NCBI RefSeq assembly: GCF_014653945.1
Contig: NZ_BNAU01000001.1
Coordinates: 62,001 to 126,000, forward strand
Direction: 5' to 3'
Length of the DNA: 64,000 bases
Source of the DNA: Amycolatopsis deserti
GTDB lineage: Bacteria; Actinomycetota; Actinomycetes; Mycobacteriales; Pseudonocardiaceae
Of the stretch, positions 48,303 to 56,228 are shown in pieces (position 1 is the stretch's first letter; each line of letters starts with the position of its first letter). The position numbers were made by a program, and so were the translations under genes. Under the pieces are notes generated by a model, which did no database searches, was not told where the DNA came from, and saw nothing but the letters and a program-made list of their open reading frames with translations.

Positions 48303-48580
48303 CCGGGATGCATCTCACCGCCGGGCAGGCCGGGGCGGAACCCGATGGCCAGGATGATGGTGTCCACCCGCTCGCGGGTGCCGTCGGGCCAAGTCAGTGT
48401 GCCGCCGTCGATAGTGGTGAACATGCAGCGCTGGTCGGGCTTGCCGGCGTCGATCGCGGCCCGGTGGCCGCTTCCGTCGAGGACGAGCATGCTCGGCGTG
48501 GTGCCCAGCCACGGGCCGATGGACAGGACGTCGAACCCGGTGACGGTGAACCGGAAGTGCACGTCCGGCCCAGCGGTTTC
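48303..48580 (-). pseudogene. Flavin monooxygenase C-terminal relic
   Basis: The minus strand reads VTGFDVLSIGPWLGTTPSML, then DQRCMFTTIDGGTLTWPDGT and RVDTIILAIGFRPGLPG. The ATG-type motif DTIILAIGFRP is the second nucleotide-binding signature of FAD/NAD(P) monooxygenases and thioredoxin-reductase-like oxidoreductases (as in ArsO-type proteins). The N-terminal FAD part and the true C-terminus are missing, and the frame continues into non-homologous sequence. Confidence 0.6.
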
Positions 48581-48766
48581 TGGGTGCCCACCGGATCGGC
48601 TTGCGCGCGGTGAGGGTGGCATGTCCGGGCGCTCAAAGGCGGCCGGTAACCGGGCCGAGCCTGGTCGACCGAACTCGCGCTGGCTACAAACGCAGGTGAT
48701 CACCGAAGCCGGCGGCATCCCACCGACGGTAACGCTGCCCGGCGGCAACCACTGCTCCTAACCGCG

Positions 48767-49798
48767 TCAGAGGCGTCGGGCGGCGCGGAGGGCTTGGGAG
48801 TAGTAGCCGCCGTCGTCGAGGAGGGAGGTGCCTCCTAGGTCGCCGAGGGTGGGGCCGTTGGCTTTCGCGCGGCTGGACATGAAGCGGTGGTGCCCGGTGG
48901 AGTCGAGGCCGAGGTAGATGCCGGTGTGGTCGATCTGGTCGCCGAGGTAGGGGTCGATGTTGAAGAAGACCAGGTCTCCTGGCTGGAGTGCGTTGTAGTC
49001 GGTGGCGCGTTGGTTGGTGTTGGGGATGACGACGGTGCCCTGGCCGTATTCGGCGATGGCCCAGGCACGGCGGGGAAGGCCGACGCCGGGGGTGTTGGTG
49101 CCGCGCAGCGGGATGCCGGATCGGTAGCCGTAGACGAGGCGGACGAAGCCGGAGCAGTCGACCATGCGGTAGCGGCTGGGGTCGGCGTGCTGGGTCGAGG
49201 TGTCGGGGAAGTCCCAGTCCTGACCGAGGTAGTCGTAGAAGTCGGAGCGTTCGTCACGGCCTTTGCCGGTGCCGATTTCGGGGCCGAAGGCGGCGTCGCC
49301 CGCGTAGGCGACGTTCTTGGCGTCGGTGCGGGTGGGGGCGCCGTCGAGGTAGTCGGTGGCGATGGCGAGGACGTCGGGCCGGCTGTTGCTCAGTGCGGTG
49401 TCGAACCAGGTGCCGAACCACGGGGCGTGCACGGATTCGGCGGTCCAGGCTTGGGGCAGGAGGCGGACCCACGCGGTGGTGGTGACGGTGGCGGTGGAGA
49501 AGCGGGGGTCGGCGAACGTGCGCTGGGGTCCCTTGAGGACGGCGGTTTGGGAGCCGTCGGTGAAGGTGGCCAGGACGTTGCCGCCGGCATCGGTGATGAC
49601 GGTGCGGGCCGGCTGTTCCCGCCGGACGATGGTGAACTCGCTGCCCTGGGCCGCGGGCTGGCTGACGACGGAGATGCGTGCGGCGTCGCTGCTTCGGGCG
49701 AAGTAGACGGCCGACGCGCTGGATACGGCGATGACGACGGCGAGGACGGCGACGCGGATGGGTGTGGAGGCGCGGCGGTTGGCTCGGGAGAGGGGCAT
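48767..49798 (-). CDS. Exported NlpC/P60 peptidase of the poly-gamma-glutamate locus
   Basis: A 343-residue protein with an N-terminal membrane anchor or signal (TPIRVAVLAVVIAVSSASAV). The C-terminal NlpC/P60 cysteine peptidase has its nucleophile in MVDCSGFVRLVYG near residue 212, the base in DQIDHTGIYLG near 288 and a third residue in HHRFMSSR near 305. NlpC/P60 enzymes cut gamma-D-glutamyl bonds, and PgdS, the known poly-gamma-glutamate depolymerase, belongs to this family. Placement after pgsC suggests polymer release or chain-length control, or a cell-wall function. It ends the operon. Confidence 0.82.
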   Translation of the reverse strand: MPLSRANRRASTPIRVAVLAVVIAVSSASAVYFARSSDAARISVVSQPAAQGSEFTIVRREQPARTVITDAGGNVLATFTDGSQTAVLKGPQRTFADPRFSTATVTTTAWVRLLPQAWTAESVHAPWFGTWFDTALSNSRPDVLAIATDYLDGAPTRTDAKNVAYAGDAAFGPEIGTGKGRDERSDFYDYLGQDWDFPDTSTQHADPSRYRMVDCSGFVRLVYGYRSGIPLRGTNTPGVGLPRRAWAIAEYGQGTVVIPNTNQRATDYNALQPGDLVFFNIDPYLGDQIDHTGIYLGLDSTGHHRFMSSRAKANGPTLGDLGGTSLLDDGGYYSQALRAARRL

Positions 49799-49807
49799 GG
49801 CTTTCCG

Positions 49808-50290
49808 TTACAGGAGAGGGACGAGGCCGGAGAGCACGCCGCTGGCGAGGACTCCGTAACTGGCTGCGGACACCGAGGTGGTGGCGATGACGGTGGCGCC
49901 CACGGGCTGGCGCACGAGCTGATAGGCGATGAGGCCGGGGACGACGAACCCGAGCGTCTGGTGCGCGAACAGCAGGGGATAGTCGCGAAGGATGACCAGG
50001 AAGAGCGTGGTTTGCACCAAGACGCCGAGCAGGACGACGGCGGCGAAGAGGCGTTTGCCATAGAGGATGGTGACGCGTTGCAGGAGAAGGGTTCCGCCGT
50101 AGGCGATGGCGGTGCTGAGGACGACGATCGCGGCGCGACGGTAGTCCTCGAGGATGGTCAGCGCGAGCCAGCCGGGGGTGATCATGCCGCCGGGGGACAG
50201 GTTGGAGACGAGGTAGCAGCCCAGGGAGAACAGCAGGCCGACGGCCAGGCCGAGCGCCGCGGCCTGCGGGAGCAGCTGTCCTTCGATCAT
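49808..50290 (-). CDS. pgsC: Poly-gamma-glutamate synthase subunit PgsC/CapC
   Basis: A 160-residue membrane protein with about five helices: QAAALGLAVGLLFSLGCYLV, then NLSPGGMITPGWLALTILED, LFAAVVLLGVLVQTTLFLVI, and GFVVPGLIAYQLVRQPVGAT. The SPGGMITPGWLAL signature and the size (about 150) match PgsC/CapC, which with PgsB forms the membrane-associated polymerase. The start overlaps the pgsB stop by four bases. The gene downstream, after a 9-bp gap, encodes the NlpC/P60 peptidase. Confidence 0.87.
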   Translation of the reverse strand: MIEGQLLPQAAALGLAVGLLFSLGCYLVSNLSPGGMITPGWLALTILEDYRRAAIVVLSTAIAYGGTLLLQRVTILYGKRLFAAVVLLGVLVQTTLFLVILRDYPLLFAHQTLGFVVPGLIAYQLVRQPVGATVIATTSVSAASYGVLASGVLSGLVPLL

Positions 50291-51648
50291 CGTTGTCTCC
50301 GTGGTGGTGGTACGGGTCGCTGCAGGCGCCGAGTGGGCTGGTCGGACAGTGGCAGCCGCCGGGTGGGCTGGTCGGACAGTGGCAGCCGGGCCGGCGGGCG
50401 GGGGCGTTGCGGCGGTTCGTGACGCCGCGTGCCCCCTGGACGCTGGGGTTCGGCACGCTGGGGTCCGGCGCTGGGGAGCAGTTCGTAGTCGGCGAGGTGC
50501 TCGAGCAGGAGTTCGCCTTGGCCGTGGATGTTGCCGATGGCCACGAGTGACACCGGGCCGGTGGTGCCGTCGGTGATGGCGGCGAGGACCTCCTCCGGAG
50601 AGCGTTTGCCGCCGACGTCGCGGACGCGGTCGGCATGGCTGTCGGCGATGGTGACGCGGGCGCTTCGAGTGGGTTCGCCGATGAGCACCACGCGGTCGGG
50701 ATCAATGCGTTCGATCAGGGCGCCCATCTGGCCGTTGCGTTCGACGCGGTCGGGCCGGCAGTTGATGACGACGTGCAGCGGCCGCCCGATCGCGCCTTGA
50801 TCGAGCAGCCGCTCGATGTTCATCAGGGTGGATTCGGGGTCGTTGGCGGCGAACACGTTCGCGACCTGCACCCGCTGCCCGTCGACGAGGCGGTGTTCGA
50901 CCGACAGCACGCCGGGGTCCGGGGGTGCGGCCCACATGCCCTCGAGCGCGAGGCGCCGGTTCACGCCGAGCAGGTCGGCGACGGCCAGTGCGATGGCGAC
51001 GTTCTCCTTGAACGTGATCCAGGTGAACCCGGCCATCTCTTCGTCGGTGACCGACTCGGGGTCGACGAGGATGAGCTCGCAGTCGCGGCGCGCGGCTTCC
51101 TCTTCGAGGATGTCGAAGCGGTCGCGCTCGGCGGTGACACAAATCCCGCCGACCGGCATGGACCGGGACAGGGAGCGGGCGACGTCGTCGAGGGTGGGTC
51201 CCATCTCGGCGAGGTGGTCCTCGCGGACGTTGCACAGCACGCCGATGGTGGAGCGGATCAGCTTGGTCTGGTTGATCTCCTGCAGGTCGGGCATGACGGC
51301 CATGCATTCGATGACGAGCACGTCCGGGCGGTAGGCGGCGGCGCGGCGGACGATGCCGATCTGCTCGACGACGTTCGCGATGCCGAACTTGCGGAACACC
51401 GGCTCTTCGGAGGCGTCGGGGTGGATGAACCGGGCGGCGGTGCCGGTGGTCTTGGCGACCGTGACGAGCCCGCCGCCGCGCAGCGCACCGGCGATGAGCC
51501 GGGTGATGGAGCTCTTGCCGCGGATGCCGTTGACCAGCACCCGTTCTCCGATGGCGTGCAGGGTGCGCAGGTGCCGCTTCTGCTCGATGATGCCGGCGGT
51601 CAGGAGTGCGAGGCAGCCCAGGACGTACACGCAGTACAGGAAGATCAA
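50287..51648 (-). CDS. pgsB: Poly-gamma-glutamate ligase PgsB/CapB
   Basis: A 453-residue Mur-ligase-like amide ligase. It starts with a membrane helix (LYCVYVLGCLALLTAGIIEQ). The P-loop VNGIRGKSSITRLIAG is near residue 40, and VLVIECMAVMPDLQEI, STIGVLCNVREDHLAEMG and NIHGQGE follow as in PgsB. It joins glutamates through gamma-carboxyls with ATP. The C-terminal 60 residues are Pro/Arg-rich and contain a perfect ten-residue duplication (RLPLSDQPTR). The start appears to be TTG at 51648, 4 bp after the upstream stop. A later GTG would shorten the first helix. Confidence 0.87.
   Translation of the reverse strand: MIFLYCVYVLGCLALLTAGIIEQKRHLRTLHAIGERVLVNGIRGKSSITRLIAGALRGGGLVTVAKTTGTAARFIHPDASEEPVFRKFGIANVVEQIGIVRRAAAYRPDVLVIECMAVMPDLQEINQTKLIRSTIGVLCNVREDHLAEMGPTLDDVARSLSRSMPVGGICVTAERDRFDILEEEAARRDCELILVDPESVTDEEMAGFTWITFKENVAIALAVADLLGVNRRLALEGMWAAPPDPGVLSVEHRLVDGQRVQVANVFAANDPESTLMNIERLLDQGAIGRPLHVVINCRPDRVERNGQMGALIERIDPDRVVLIGEPTRSARVTIADSHADRVRDVGGKRSPEEVLAAITDGTTGPVSLVAIGNIHGQGELLLEHLADYELLPSAGPQRAEPQRPGGTRRHEPPQRPRPPARLPLSDQPTRRLPLSDQPTRRLQRPVPPPRRQR
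50333..50388. repeat. 30-bp tandem duplication inside pgsB
   Basis: A 26-bp block starting GTGGGCTGGTCGGACAGTGG is repeated with a period of 30 bp. It encodes the tandem RLPLSDQPTR units at the PgsB C-terminus. Confidence 0.8.
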
Positions 51649-51652
51649 CGCT

Positions 51653-53815
51653 TCAGAGTCCTTGTCCGGCAGTCGTTTCCTGGCGGCGGGGGCGCTGGGC
51701 GGGTTTCATCCGGCGCGTGGCGTCGGTGGCGGCGCCGCGGGGGCGGCGGTCACGGCCCAGGCGCCGGTTGTCGTCGAGGGCTTGGCGGCAGATTTCCAGG
51801 CAGCTGGCGATCGTGCCGATCTGGTCCGCGCGTTCGGGGTAGACGACCTCGCCGCGCCCGTGCTCGCCGGCCACGCGGGTGGAGATACGCGCGACCCGGC
51901 GCAGCGGCGCGACGACCACGAAGTAGTGCCAGCCGAACGACAGTGCGGCGATCCCGATGCCCAGGAGGGCGACGAGCTGAGCTCCGCGCCGGATGTCGTT
52001 GCCCGCCAGCGACAGGTCGCCGGCCCGTTGGTGTTGCACGACCGTCCAGTTCAGGCTGCTGGAGTAGTCGCCGGTGACGGGTTCGACGGTGGCTACGGCG
52101 CGTGATCCCCCGACTTCGCCGATCGTGCTGACGGCGCGGCCACGGGTCCGCCCGGCGGCTTCGCTCAGGACCGGTTCGTCCACGGTCTCGAACGCCAGGT
52201 AGCCGCGGGTGGAGGCGATCGTGCGCCAGGCCTCGTCGACCAGCCGCACTTGCCCGGTTCCCCGGTGCAGCAACGTGATCAGATGATCCACATCGAGTTC
52301 GGCGACCAGCGTGGTGTCGCGGCCGGTGATCGGGGCGCTGGCGTAGACGATCGGGAGCCTCCCGCTCGTGTTCTGCTGCGTGAGGCTCGGCTCGCTGGGC
52401 GTGGGGCCGGTGCCGCGCATCGGCTCGCGGCCTGCCCGGGCGAGGACGTTGCCGGAGGCGTCGGCCAGGTAGGCGCTGCGGTAGCGGGGATGCCCGGTGA
52501 CCATCGCGTCGAGCATCGGCTTCACCGCCGCGGGATCGCCGGTCGCCACAGCGGCGACGCCGCGGATGTCGGTGACGGCGTCGTTCAGGCTGCGCTGAAC
52601 TCCCTGGGTGGTGATGGCGGTTTGCAGGCGTTCGGCGCGCAGCACGGATTCGGGCACCTCCGCGTCCGCGCCGCCGAACGCGGCCAGCAGCCACGCCGAC
52701 CAGCCCAGGACCACCACGCTGGCGAGCGCGACCGCCACGGTCGCCGGGATACCCTTTCCCGGCTCGGCCTGGCGGGTCCCGTCGCGGCCGCGCAGGAGAG
52801 TGCGCAGTTGTCGCAGCGATGTGGTGATGGTGCGGATCTCGCGGGGCCCGCCGTCGCGGATTTCCGCGTTCAGCGAGCCCGAGGCGACCGCGAGCGCGCT
52901 GCCCCGCAGCCGGCGCACGGGAAGCACGAGCGCACCGACCAACAGCGCGGCCACCAGCAGTGTCACGCCCGCCAGCACGACGGCCGCCAGGAGACCGGTC
53001 CACCGGGAAGGGACTGCCTCGTCGGGCACGTGCATCAGCGTCGCGACGCCGATGCCCAGCGGCGCCGAGAAACGGTCGGAGTTGACGGGGGCGTAGGCGA
53101 GGAGCATGTCCGTGCCCACCTGCGTCGTGCCTTGGTGGTTCGTCGCCGCGGACCGGAGAGCCGTTTGCAGGGCCGATCGGTTCGTCTCGCTCAGCTCTGA
53201 TGACGCGGCGCCTCGCGACAGCAGAACCGTGCCACTGGTGTTGCCGAACGTCAGCGTCTCGCCCGCCGTCGGGTCGAGGTCCACGTCCAGCGGCCGCAGG
53301 TCCACCGCTGCGGCCAGCACACGACCTTCCCCGGCGGGAACGGCCAGCAGCACCGGCAGCCGGCCGTCCGCGGCGAGCGGCACCAGCACGGGCCCGGTGA
53401 GGACCTGGGGGAGGGCTGCCAGCTGCAGTGGGCGTCCGGCGGAGGCCACCGCGGCACGATCCGGGCCGAGAACAGCCAACCCGCGCCAGGACGCATGTGT
53501 GTCCAGGACGCTGGGAAGATCCTGGTCGAGATCAGTGCCGCGCGCCGCGAGCGTGCGCAGATCCCCCGAAGCTTCCGCCGCCGAGGCGGCGATCGCGGTC
53601 GCGACCGATGTGGTCAGACGCTGTTGCGCATCGACGGCCGCCGCGGGTGGGCCGGGGTCCGCCGGCACCCGCATGAGGAACGCGGTCAGCATGGTCAAGA
53701 CCACGAGCAACGCGATCACCACGATGCTCGGCGCCGCCACACCCGAGGGAAACCGTCCTTCGGGCAGCCGGCGCGCCAGGCGCACCGCAGCGGCGTTCTT
53801 GAGTTTTGTGCCCAC
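51653..53815 (-). CDS. Membrane protein with two extracytoplasmic sensor domains and two HAMP-like linkers, no output domain
   Basis: About 720 residues. TM1 is VVIALLVVLTMLTAFLM near residue 40. A first Cache-like outer domain runs about 60-260. TM2 and an R-rich HAMP-like segment (LPVRRLRGSALAVASGSLNA) lie near 275-330. TM3 (VAVALASVVVLGWSAWLL) is near 370. A second sensor domain contains AYLADASGNVLARAG and STIGEVGGSRAVATVEPVTG. The last TM (LVALLGIGIAALSFGWHYFV) is followed by HAMP-like APLRRVARISTRVAGE and a basic tail. No kinase, cyclase or chemotaxis signalling domain follows. The GTG at 53815 is preferred; an upstream start at 53929 is possible. It heads the pgs operon. Confidence 0.75.
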   Translation of the reverse strand: MGTKLKNAAAVRLARRLPEGRFPSGVAAPSIVVIALLVVLTMLTAFLMRVPADPGPPAAAVDAQQRLTTSVATAIAASAAEASGDLRTLAARGTDLDQDLPSVLDTHASWRGLAVLGPDRAAVASAGRPLQLAALPQVLTGPVLVPLAADGRLPVLLAVPAGEGRVLAAAVDLRPLDVDLDPTAGETLTFGNTSGTVLLSRGAASSELSETNRSALQTALRSAATNHQGTTQVGTDMLLAYAPVNSDRFSAPLGIGVATLMHVPDEAVPSRWTGLLAAVVLAGVTLLVAALLVGALVLPVRRLRGSALAVASGSLNAEIRDGGPREIRTITTSLRQLRTLLRGRDGTRQAEPGKGIPATVAVALASVVVLGWSAWLLAAFGGADAEVPESVLRAERLQTAITTQGVQRSLNDAVTDIRGVAAVATGDPAAVKPMLDAMVTGHPRYRSAYLADASGNVLARAGREPMRGTGPTPSEPSLTQQNTSGRLPIVYASAPITGRDTTLVAELDVDHLITLLHRGTGQVRLVDEAWRTIASTRGYLAFETVDEPVLSEAAGRTRGRAVSTIGEVGGSRAVATVEPVTGDYSSSLNWTVVQHQRAGDLSLAGNDIRRGAQLVALLGIGIAALSFGWHYFVVVAPLRRVARISTRVAGEHGRGEVVYPERADQIGTIASCLEICRQALDDNRRLGRDRRPRGAATDATRRMKPAQRPRRQETTAGQGL

Positions 53816-53887
53816 CCTGTTCCGGATCCCTAAAATGATGTGCTTCGGCGGCCTCACCTCGGGGACCGTCACAACCAAAATCGAGGG

Positions 53888-53931
53888 TGTTACGTCACCC
53901 GTTACACGAACGAGTGTGACTAGGGTCACTC
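53888..53931. promoter_or_regulatory. Candidate operator in the pgs/lipoprotein divergent promoter
   Basis: An imperfect palindrome TGTTACGTCACCCGTTACA (53888-53906) is followed by GAGTGTGACTAGGGTCACTC (53912-53931), also imperfectly palindromic. Both lie between the divergent sensor and lipoprotein genes. TAGGAT at 53943-53948 may be the -10 of the lipoprotein gene. Confidence 0.35.
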
Positions 53932-53955
53932 TTGCGTCCCGCTAGGATCCGTGCG

Positions 53956-54837
53956 GTGGCCCCGAAAATGACCCGTCGCGCTCTGCTCATCGCCGGTGCG
54001 GCCGCTTCACTCGCCGCTTGCGGAGGCCAAAACTCCGCTCCGAGCACGGAACCCGACCTGCTCACCCGCGTGAGTGAGTTAGCCGCAGGTCTGTCGCCGA
54101 GGGCGCCCTACCGCGCCCCGACCACTGCCGAGCGTGACGACGCTGCGACAGGAATCCTCGCGGTACTGGAAAATCACCACCCAGGAGCCGATGGGGAAAA
54201 ACTCGGCCGCCTGGGGTTCGCCACCACACGAGGAACAGATCTCGTGACCAATCGTCGTTACACACTCGTGGCGAGCCGGCCCGGCGACGAACGTGGCTGG
54301 GGCTTCTACCTCGCCGACGAGGACACCCCGCGACTGGTGGTCGAAGTACCGCACCCGAACTCCGACCTGCACACCGAGAACACCGGCATCGCCCTCTACC
54401 GGCAACAACCCGGATCGGTCCTCCTCATGGCCGGCGCGCACCGCCGAGCGGGCGGCCGTGCCGCCGACGTGGCTCACCGCGAAGATTCCGTCTTTCATGC
54501 GCTGGCCGCGGAACTCATGCGCAAAAACCTGCCGCAGCTGCAAATCCACGGCTTCGACGACGCATCGTTGCCCGACAAAGACATCATCATCTCCCCTGGC
54601 GCGGGGAAAGCCACCGATGCGCACCGTGCAACCGCGACCGCACTGGAAGACGCAGGCTTCACGATCTGTCGCTCGTGGACAGACTCCTGCAGTGACCTCG
54701 AGGGAAAGACGAACGTCCAGGGACGCCTCGCGGCTGAACTTCAGACGCCATTTCTGCACCTGGAAACCAACCGCACGGTCCGGGAAAGCGCCGAGCGTCA
54801 AGCCGCGCTCGTCAAGGCATTGGGCGCGTTCCGCTAG
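53956..54837 (+). CDS. Lipoprotein divergent from the pgs operon, possible hydrolase
   Basis: A 293-residue protein with a lipoprotein signal: MTRRALLIAGAAASLAAC holds the lipobox SLAAC, so it is anchored outside. I do not recognise the family with certainty. Conserved-looking charged clusters are PHPNSDLHTENTG near residue 132, MAGAHRRAGGRAADVAHRED near 162, IHGFDD near 202 and LETNRTVR near 275. The spacing of H, D/E and H residues suggests a metal-dependent hydrolase, which next to pgsBC could act on poly-gamma-glutamate. That role is inference. The GTG at 53956 or the ATG at 53968 may start it. Confidence 0.6.
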   Translation: MAPKMTRRALLIAGAAASLAACGGQNSAPSTEPDLLTRVSELAAGLSPRAPYRAPTTAERDDAATGILAVLENHHPGADGEKLGRLGFATTRGTDLVTNRRYTLVASRPGDERGWGFYLADEDTPRLVVEVPHPNSDLHTENTGIALYRQQPGSVLLMAGAHRRAGGRAADVAHREDSVFHALAAELMRKNLPQLQIHGFDDASLPDKDIIISPGAGKATDAHRATATALEDAGFTICRSWTDSCSDLEGKTNVQGRLAAELQTPFLHLETNRTVRESAERQAALVKALGAFR

Positions 54838-55080
54838 TGTCGTGAGCCGCTGGGGAAGTTCCTCGGGCGTCACCGCCACAGGGCGAAGGAGAGGAGCTCA
54901 TCGACTTCGTCGGAGGTGGCGATGATGTCCACGCCGCGGGCGGAGGTCTGGCGTGAGCCGATCACGGACACTCTGATCTCGCCGGGGGACGAGGCTGCCT
55001 TGGTGCAAGTGCACTGGCGGGATCTCGTGGATCTCCCGTCGCTGGGCGGGGTACTCCTGGTCGACGAAGTCATGGATCCC
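54838..55080. other. Decayed sequence after the lipoprotein gene
   Basis: Open frames on both strands (for example PGEIRVSVIGSRQTSARGVD on the minus strand) look partly coding but match nothing I recognise, and they merge into the P450 relic. Confidence 0.35.
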
Positions 55081-55350
55081 AACTGCGACTCTCGCCACAC
55101 GGCGAGGCCCTGCTCGGCCTCGGCGGTATTCCCCAGTGGGCGATGGGGTGGTACCGCAGCAGCTCCTCGACGGCGGGCGCGATGACCTTCGGATCTTCCG
55201 CCTTGCGCAGCAGAGCGAGCTGCTTGGGGCGCTGGACGAAGGAGGCCGCCGACAGCGCGATTCTGTTGGCCGTCGACTCGTGGCCACCGATGATCAGGAC
55301 TCGCGCCGTCACGGCGGCTTCGCGCGCCAAGATCTGTCCGGTCGCCACGG
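55081..55350 (-). pseudogene. Cytochrome P450 relic
   Basis: The minus strand encodes RVLIIGGHESTANRIALSAA, then RPKQLALLRKAEDPKVIAPA, VEELLRYHPIAHWGIP. These are the I-helix oxygen-binding motif (AGHETT in intact P450s) and the K-helix region of a CYP105-like P450. The haem-cysteine region, the ExxR context and the N-terminus are missing, and the frame breaks after HWGIP. Confidence 0.7.
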
Positions 55351-55365
55351 CAGCATCGTCGGCTC

Positions 55366-55530
55366 TGCAACCGGATCCTGGCCGAAGAGTTCCTCTACGC
55401 CCGGGTCTGGCCCAACGAGCGCGAACGCACCGAGGCGCTAGCGGTCGGGAACATCCACTACAACTACCATCGACCACACACTGCTGCCGGAGATCAGCCA
55501 CCGGTCACCCGGCTCCACCGGCGTCACAGC
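55366..55530 (+). pseudogene. IS481-type transposase C-terminal relic
   Basis: The plus-strand frame from 55366 reads CNRILAEEFLYARVWPNERE, then HYNYHRPHTAAGDQPPVTRL. The motif YNxHRPHxAxGxxPPxTRL is the C-terminal end of IS481/IS3-like DDE transposases. No upstream DDE residues or inverted repeats are left. It abuts the P450 relic, so the element probably destroyed that gene. Confidence 0.7.
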
Positions 55531-55539
55531 CTCATGCAG

Positions 55540-56112
55540 CTAGTCCTGCGGTGGGCGCTTTTCGGTCTTGAACTCGCCGCGGTCCGCGCGCTCGCGTACG
55601 CGGCGCCAGAACTCGAGGGCGGCGTACTCCATGCCCAACCCGAGTTCCAGGGTGATCATCCGGCCGGCGACCTCTTCAATGTGGCCGAAGCGGCGCTGCA
55701 TCTCCTCGTACTCGGCGATTCTGCGCTCGTGCTGCAAGACCTGCTCCTTCGCCAGCCGCGCGACGTCGTCGGGTCCGGCCAGCTCGCTGAAGAAGAGCTT
55801 GATCTCCGCGACGTCACGCAGCTCGAAGTGCTCGTTGACCGGCTCGGCCATCCAGTCGCGCAGCGCCTTGCGGCCGGCATCGGTGATCGAGAACGTCTTG
55901 CGCCGGCGCCCCGAGTCCTCCTCGTCGAGTTCCAGCAGGCCGGCCTCCTCGAGGCGCTTGGGCTCCGAGTACAGCTGCGCGTGCGGGAAGTTCCAGAAGT
56001 ACCCCACTGACCGGCCGATCGCGCGCTTGAGGTCGTAGGACGTGGACGGACCGCGCAGCGCGATCATGCCGAGCACCACGTACGACGTCGTCGACAGCCG
56101 AACCGTTGACAT
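55540..56112 (-). CDS. PadR-family transcriptional regulator
   Basis: A 190-residue PadR protein. The winged helix reads TTSYVVLGMIALRGPSTSYD, LKRAIGRSVGYFWNFPHAQL, YSEPKRLEEAGLLELDEEDS, followed by the two-helix C-terminal dimerisation region (LRDWMAEPVNEHFELRD to HERRIAEYEEM). PadR proteins often respond to phenolic acids. It is divergent from the CoA ligase/molybdenum-hydroxylase operon with 116 bp between the starts, which hold a long inverted repeat. Repression of that operon, relieved by a phenolic or aromatic acid, is the natural reading. Confidence 0.88.
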   Translation of the reverse strand: MSTVRLSTTSYVVLGMIALRGPSTSYDLKRAIGRSVGYFWNFPHAQLYSEPKRLEEAGLLELDEEDSGRRRKTFSITDAGRKALRDWMAEPVNEHFELRDVAEIKLFFSELAGPDDVARLAKEQVLQHERRIAEYEEMQRRFGHIEEVAGRMITLELGLGMEYAALEFWRRVRERADRGEFKTEKRPPQD

Positions 56113-56137
56113 GCTCCGAACCATACCGTAGGTTCTC

Positions 56138-56186
56138 AACCGTCCGAAACAGATGGTCGGTCTCATATCGTTTGTTACGGACGGTT
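56138..56186. promoter_or_regulatory. Inverted repeat, likely PadR operator
   Basis: AACCGTCCGAAAC (56138-56150) and GTTACGGACGGTT (56174-56186) are inverted copies with one mismatch, centred 66 bp before the CoA ligase start. The same GGTTCTCAAC/GGTT flavour continues on the PadR side. Placement between divergent genes supports an operator. Confidence 0.65.
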
Positions 56187-56228
56187 AGCTCTGCTCGGCA
56201 CGCTCACGGTCGCGATGGAGGGACGGTC

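Noticed and set aside
50333..50388. Possible start of a CRISPR-like repeat array
   Set aside because: Only two copies exist with a 4-bp gap, and they are in frame in pgsB. No array or cas gene is present.
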